Assembly: GCA_016704325.1 (NCBI GenBank) | Contig: JADJAG010000005.1 | Span: 434,001 to 498,000, forward strand | Length of the DNA: 64,000 nucleotides | DNA from: Chitinophagaceae bacterium | GTDB lineage: Bacteria > Bacteroidota > Bacteroidia > Chitinophagales > UBA10324 | Reading direction: 5' to 3' | Part shown: positions 61,273 to 64,000 of the stretch, piece after piece | Position numbering within the stretch: position 1 is the stretch's first letter | Layout of the letters: each line of letters begins with the position of its first letter | Translations under genes and position numbers: made by a program | Notes under the pieces: generated by a model | Database searches by the model: none | The model's input: the letters and a program-made list of their open reading frames with translations, nothing else | What the model was told of the DNA's origin: nothing

Positions 61273-61494
61273 ATGTACTGGACGCTGGAGTTAGCATCAT
61301 ACCTGGAAGACGCGCCTTGGCCCGCGACAAAAGATGAATTAATTGATTATGCGATTCGTTCCGGTGCACCAATAGAGGTGATAGAGAATCTGCAGGAGCT
61401 TGAGGATGAAGGTGAGTTATTTGAAGGTATCGATGACATCTGGCCTGACTATCCAACGCATGACGATTTCTTCTTTAATGAAGATGAGTATTAG
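61273..61494 (+). CDS. Small acidic DUF2795 family protein
   Basis: 73 residues, strongly acidic. ELASYLEDAPWPATKDELIDYAIRSGAP and VIENLQELEDEG form the compact helical DUF2795 core, followed by an acidic tail rich in Asp, Glu and Phe (IWPDYPTHDDFFFNEDEY). The own promoter at 61236-61243 and conserved core show that it is real despite its size. The family is widespread and of unknown function; the fold suggests a small cytoplasmic helical protein. Confidence 0.88.
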   Translation: MYWTLELASYLEDAPWPATKDELIDYAIRSGAPIEVIENLQELEDEGELFEGIDDIWPDYPTHDDFFFNEDEY

Positions 61495-61573
61495 CGTTTA
61501 CCATGCTTAAATTTTCATATTATTAAAGTGGAAGCATACTGTGAAATCCTCACTATGCATTCCCAGTAAATTA

Positions 61574-62482
61574 CTATCGTAGCACATTATAGTTCCTGAA
61601 ATCGAATGGCCTGAAACCGGTGTATTCCTCCAACAGATTCATGATACGATGCCTGATTGGCATTTTAACGGCAGCAGGATCATAGCGGAAGTCCCAATCT
61701 AATTGCTGAATTCGTTCTTTCATTACGTGCGGATGTGTTTGTTCAAATCGAACCAAAGGATAGTCAGGATGATATTCATATGCCGTTTGGTTTGCAATAT
61801 GGCGACTCACCCATTCATCATCATGCCATAACCGGTGAAATTCTTTTGATCGTTGGAGTTCTTCCAATGGTCCGCGCACTTTGCCATAGTGGTAAATATG
61901 GGCATCCACTTTTTTTACCTGCAATCGTCTGGACAGAAGTTGCCTGGCTGGTACAGTCGCTGTATCAGAATGTTTTCTGAAACCCTGCGCATCTCTAAAT
62001 GAATGAATAAGCGGATTTCTTCTGACTATGCGCGTTTCATAGGGATAAGTACCCCTTGTTCCTGGTTTGGCGATGTAATGGTAGTTGCCATAAAAATGAT
62101 AATAGCTGAAAAGTAATCCATCAACCTGGGGCTGATCGAGATATTTTTCTGTTGCTGAAACGATAGCAGGTAAATCCTGCTCATGTATCACTTCGTCGCC
62201 CTGCAGGTAAAATCCCCAATCGCCGGTAATAGCTTTAAATGCAATATCTGTTTGCTGAGCCAGGATCTTTCCACCGCTTCTCAGGGAGTCATCCCATTCG
62301 GTGTCAATTACAACAATCTTTGGTGAGTTAATATTGGTAATGGCTTCCCTGGTTCCGTCTTCACTCTTTCCTACAACCACAATCATTTCATCACATACCG
62401 GTAGTATGGAACAGATTGATTCAACAAAAGGATATGTAAGTTTTATTCCATTCCTGATAAAGGTAAAGCCACTGATTTTCAT
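61574..62482 (-). CDS. Glycosyltransferase family 2-like protein
   Basis: 302 residues. SGFTFIRNGIKLTYPFVESICSILP at the N-terminus, CDEMIVVVGKSEDGT, then WGFYLQGDEVIH, where the GDE replaces the usual DxD metal motif. A family-specific C-terminal half (YHYIAKPGTRGTYPYETRIVRR, HIYHYGKVRGP, WDFRYDP) follows. It would transfer a sugar to an unknown acceptor, perhaps a surface glycan. No membrane helix is present. It is on the same strand as ispD and queA; the 113-base gap to ispD makes co-transcription uncertain. Confidence 0.85.
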   Translation of the reverse strand: MKISGFTFIRNGIKLTYPFVESICSILPVCDEMIVVVGKSEDGTREAITNINSPKIVVIDTEWDDSLRSGGKILAQQTDIAFKAITGDWGFYLQGDEVIHEQDLPAIVSATEKYLDQPQVDGLLFSYYHFYGNYHYIAKPGTRGTYPYETRIVRRNPLIHSFRDAQGFRKHSDTATVPARQLLSRRLQVKKVDAHIYHYGKVRGPLEELQRSKEFHRLWHDDEWVSRHIANQTAYEYHPDYPLVRFEQTHPHVMKERIQQLDWDFRYDPAAVKMPIRHRIMNLLEEYTGFRPFDFRNYNVLR

Positions 62483-62595
62483 TGATGGCGATAGTTATAG
62501 CTGCCTGTTATTATTGAAAAGAATATGATTGCAATTATCAATCCGGTGAATAGAAACAGGCGATGCCATATTTAAAAATGTCTGTCTCATTCCAA

Positions 62596-63273
62596 TCACG
62601 AATCACACTTCATTATTTTTTCTGCAAGCAATAAGTCGAAATGCGTAGTTATTTTAAAGTTGCCGGGATCGCCTTCTACAAGGTGAATCCTGGCACCGGC
62701 AGCTTCCACTACCGAAGCATCATCTGTAAATGATTCAGAGAAAGTCTGGCGATACGCATTTTTCAGTACCGTAGCATCAAAGCATTGTGGAGTCTGTACG
62801 GTTTTAAACCGCATTCTGTTTCTGTGCCTCGAGCCATCCTTCACTACTTCACGAATGGAATCTTTGATATCAATTGCAGGAATTGCATTGCCTTTTTCCA
62901 TTACTGTTTCAAGACAACTCATCAGTAATTTTTCATTAGCAAAAGGTCTGCAGGCATCCTGTACGGCTACAATACCTTTTTCTTTCACTTGTTTCAACCC
63001 GTTCTTTACGGAGTGAAATCTGGTGGCACCACCGGATACAGAAGAAATATTTATCTTTTTAAGATGCTTTTTCCTGATTTTTTCCCAGCGTTCTTGTTCA
63101 TCACCGGGCAACACTACTATGAAAACTGCATCAGGCCAAACTGTTGCAAAGGAAATGATTGTATGGACAATTACCGGCACACCTGCAAGCAGCATGAATT
63201 GTTTTGGAATAGCTGATTGCATCCTTGCGCCGTAACCGCCTGCAGCAATAATGACATACTTTTTTTCACTCAC
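62596..63273 (-). CDS. ispD: 2-C-methyl-D-erythritol 4-phosphate cytidylyltransferase
   Basis: 225 residues from a GTG start at 63273. Nucleotide-binding AAGGYGARMQSAIPKQFMLLAG at the N-terminus, then GGATRFHSVKNGLKQV, VAVQDACRPFAN, RFKTVQTPQCFDATVLKNAY and TDDASVVEAAG. It activates methylerythritol phosphate with CTP in the non-mevalonate isoprenoid pathway, so this organism uses the MEP route (also the source of its carotenoids). The catalytic Arg/Lys residues in GxGxRM...PKQF are present. Confidence 0.96.
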   Translation of the reverse strand: MSEKKYVIIAAGGYGARMQSAIPKQFMLLAGVPVIVHTIISFATVWPDAVFIVVLPGDEQERWEKIRKKHLKKINISSVSGGATRFHSVKNGLKQVKEKGIVAVQDACRPFANEKLLMSCLETVMEKGNAIPAIDIKDSIREVVKDGSRHRNRMRFKTVQTPQCFDATVLKNAYRQTFSESFTDDASVVEAAGARIHLVEGDPGNFKITTHFDLLLAEKIMKCDS

Positions 63274-63562
63274 GTTAAGAGGGGTTGACGATAGTCAGGT
63301 AGGTTGATTTAAAGGTCGCAATTAATAATGATACAAGAAAGAGTGGATGAAAAAAAAACAGGTGGTATTGATCTTTATTTCAGAAGCCAGCATATCACTG
63401 AATATCTCAAAAATGATTCAAATTGAATATTAATTCCGGAGCTCTGCGGTTATTCTTTCATTATGCCAGCCAGGCAAGCACTGACGCATAGCATTTTGGC
63501 AGCGATTTGAATAGTAAGTGAACTGCAAACTGGTGCGGCAATCAACAGGTTACGCTGCAAGC

Positions 63563-64000
63563 TTAAAGGATAAGCATGGCATCACCATATGTTGAAAAGC
63601 GATACTTCTCTTTCAATGCTACTTTGTAGGCTTCCATGATCAGGTCATACCCCCCAAAAGCGCAAACCATAATTAGCAGGCTTGTTTTTGGCATGTGGAA
63701 ATTTGAGATCATGCAATTGGCGATACTGAAATCATAGGGTGGGTGAATGAACAAATTGGTCCAACCTTCCGCTGGCTTAATGTATTTATGTGCAGACACG
63801 GCTGATTCAATAGCCCGCATAGTGGTAGTACCAATAGAGCATACTTTAGCACGGTTATCAATCGCCTTATTTACAATCTTGCAGGTCGGATCATCAATTT
63901 TGAAGTACTCCGCATCCATTTTATGTTTGCTCAAATCTTCCACCTCAATTTGGCGGAAAGTACCGAGGCCGGTATGTAACGTAACTTCTGCAATATCAAC
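63563..64000 (-). CDS. queA: tRNA preQ1(34) S-adenosylmethionine ribosyltransferase-isomerase, C-terminal part
   Basis: 146 codons from the right edge of the window to a stop at 63563; the N-terminal part lies outside. The visible part begins VDIAEVTLHTGLGTFRQIEVED and continues through IGTTTMRAIESAV, FIHPPYDFSIANCMISNFHMPKTSLLIMVCAFGG and KEKYRFSTYGDAMLIL, which is the QueA C-terminus ending with the conserved GDAM. QueA attaches the epoxycyclopentane group from SAM to preQ1 in tRNA, toward queuosine. Upstream context is unknown. The 289 bases to ispD hold no other gene. Confidence 0.95.
   Translation of the reverse strand, partial: VDIAEVTLHTGLGTFRQIEVEDLSKHKMDAEYFKIDDPTCKIVNKAIDNRAKVCSIGTTTMRAIESAVSAHKYIKPAEGWTNLFIHPPYDFSIANCMISNFHMPKTSLLIMVCAFGGYDLIMEAYKVALKEKYRFSTYGDAMLIL

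Noticed and set aside
1..64000. tRNA, rRNA, prophage, insertion sequence or integrase
   Set aside because: None could be found by reading both strands; tRNA detection by eye is weak, so a tRNAscan run would be the decisive check.

Overview
The window comes from a member of the Bacteroidota, most likely of the Chitinophagales/Saprospiria type. Three signals support this. Seven proteins carry type IX secretion (T9SS) sorting domains at their C-terminus. A PorP/SprF plus PorE-like pair is encoded. Thirteen genes have an exact Bacteroidota -7 promoter element (TAnnTTTG) just ahead of the start codon, while Shine-Dalgarno sites are poor. The sequence is chromosomal: it is housekeeping genes mixed with secreted-protein genes, with no prophage, insertion sequence, CRISPR array, tRNA or rRNA that I could find.

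Layout. 0-5.3 kb: the N-terminal fragment of an AAA/DUF4143-type ATPase gene pointing out of the window, then divergently rpoC, a terminator and a small DUF3467 gene with its own promoter; rpoB is not directly upstream of rpoC. 5.5-15 kb: a CrtD-like carotenoid desaturase, a kelch-like T9SS cargo, a fatty-acid desaturase, ruvC, a DUF3108 protein and a large Asp-box (BNR) T9SS cargo. 15.2-18.9 kb: a compact unit of a GIN-domain (DUF2807) lipoprotein, an ECF sigma factor, and a one-TM, anti-sigma-like protein fused to a long array of about 16-residue surface-type repeats. This is the most unusual locus in the window. 18.9-19.6 kb: a gene-poor patch of dispersed repeats.

19.6-33 kb: ychF, hldD, a DUF2911 protein, an FG-GAP/UnbV T9SS cargo, a membrane-anchored AraC regulator, a SlyD-type isomerase, a six-TM protein, a lipoprotein MsrA, a small lipoprotein, dnaK, another lipoprotein, and panB. 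33-47 kb: a secreted M1 aminopeptidase (T9SS), 3-hydroxybutyryl-CoA dehydrogenase, a secreted esterase-like protein (T9SS), a lipid kinase, a bacilliredoxin, ahcY, pdxJ, rplS, pckA, rsmE and a DUF4159 protein. 47-64 kb: pyrD, rarA, a polysaccharide flippase, the T9SS type-B cluster (two tandem choice-of-anchor-L cargo proteins, a PorP/SprF protein and a TPR/PD40/OmpA protein), a DUF423 protein, a PduO-type adenosyltransferase, a DUF2795 protein, a glycosyltransferase, ispD and the 3' part of queA.

How it fits together. The metabolic genes are mostly single transcription units ending in clear hairpin terminators. The T9SS cargo proteins (five type A, two type B) imply a complete T9SS elsewhere in the genome. 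The 51.5-59.8 kb cluster looks like a self-contained cargo-plus-export-partner unit. Promoter positions revise several start codons (DUF3467, panB, pckA, pyrD and others), and the coordinates given here use those revised starts.
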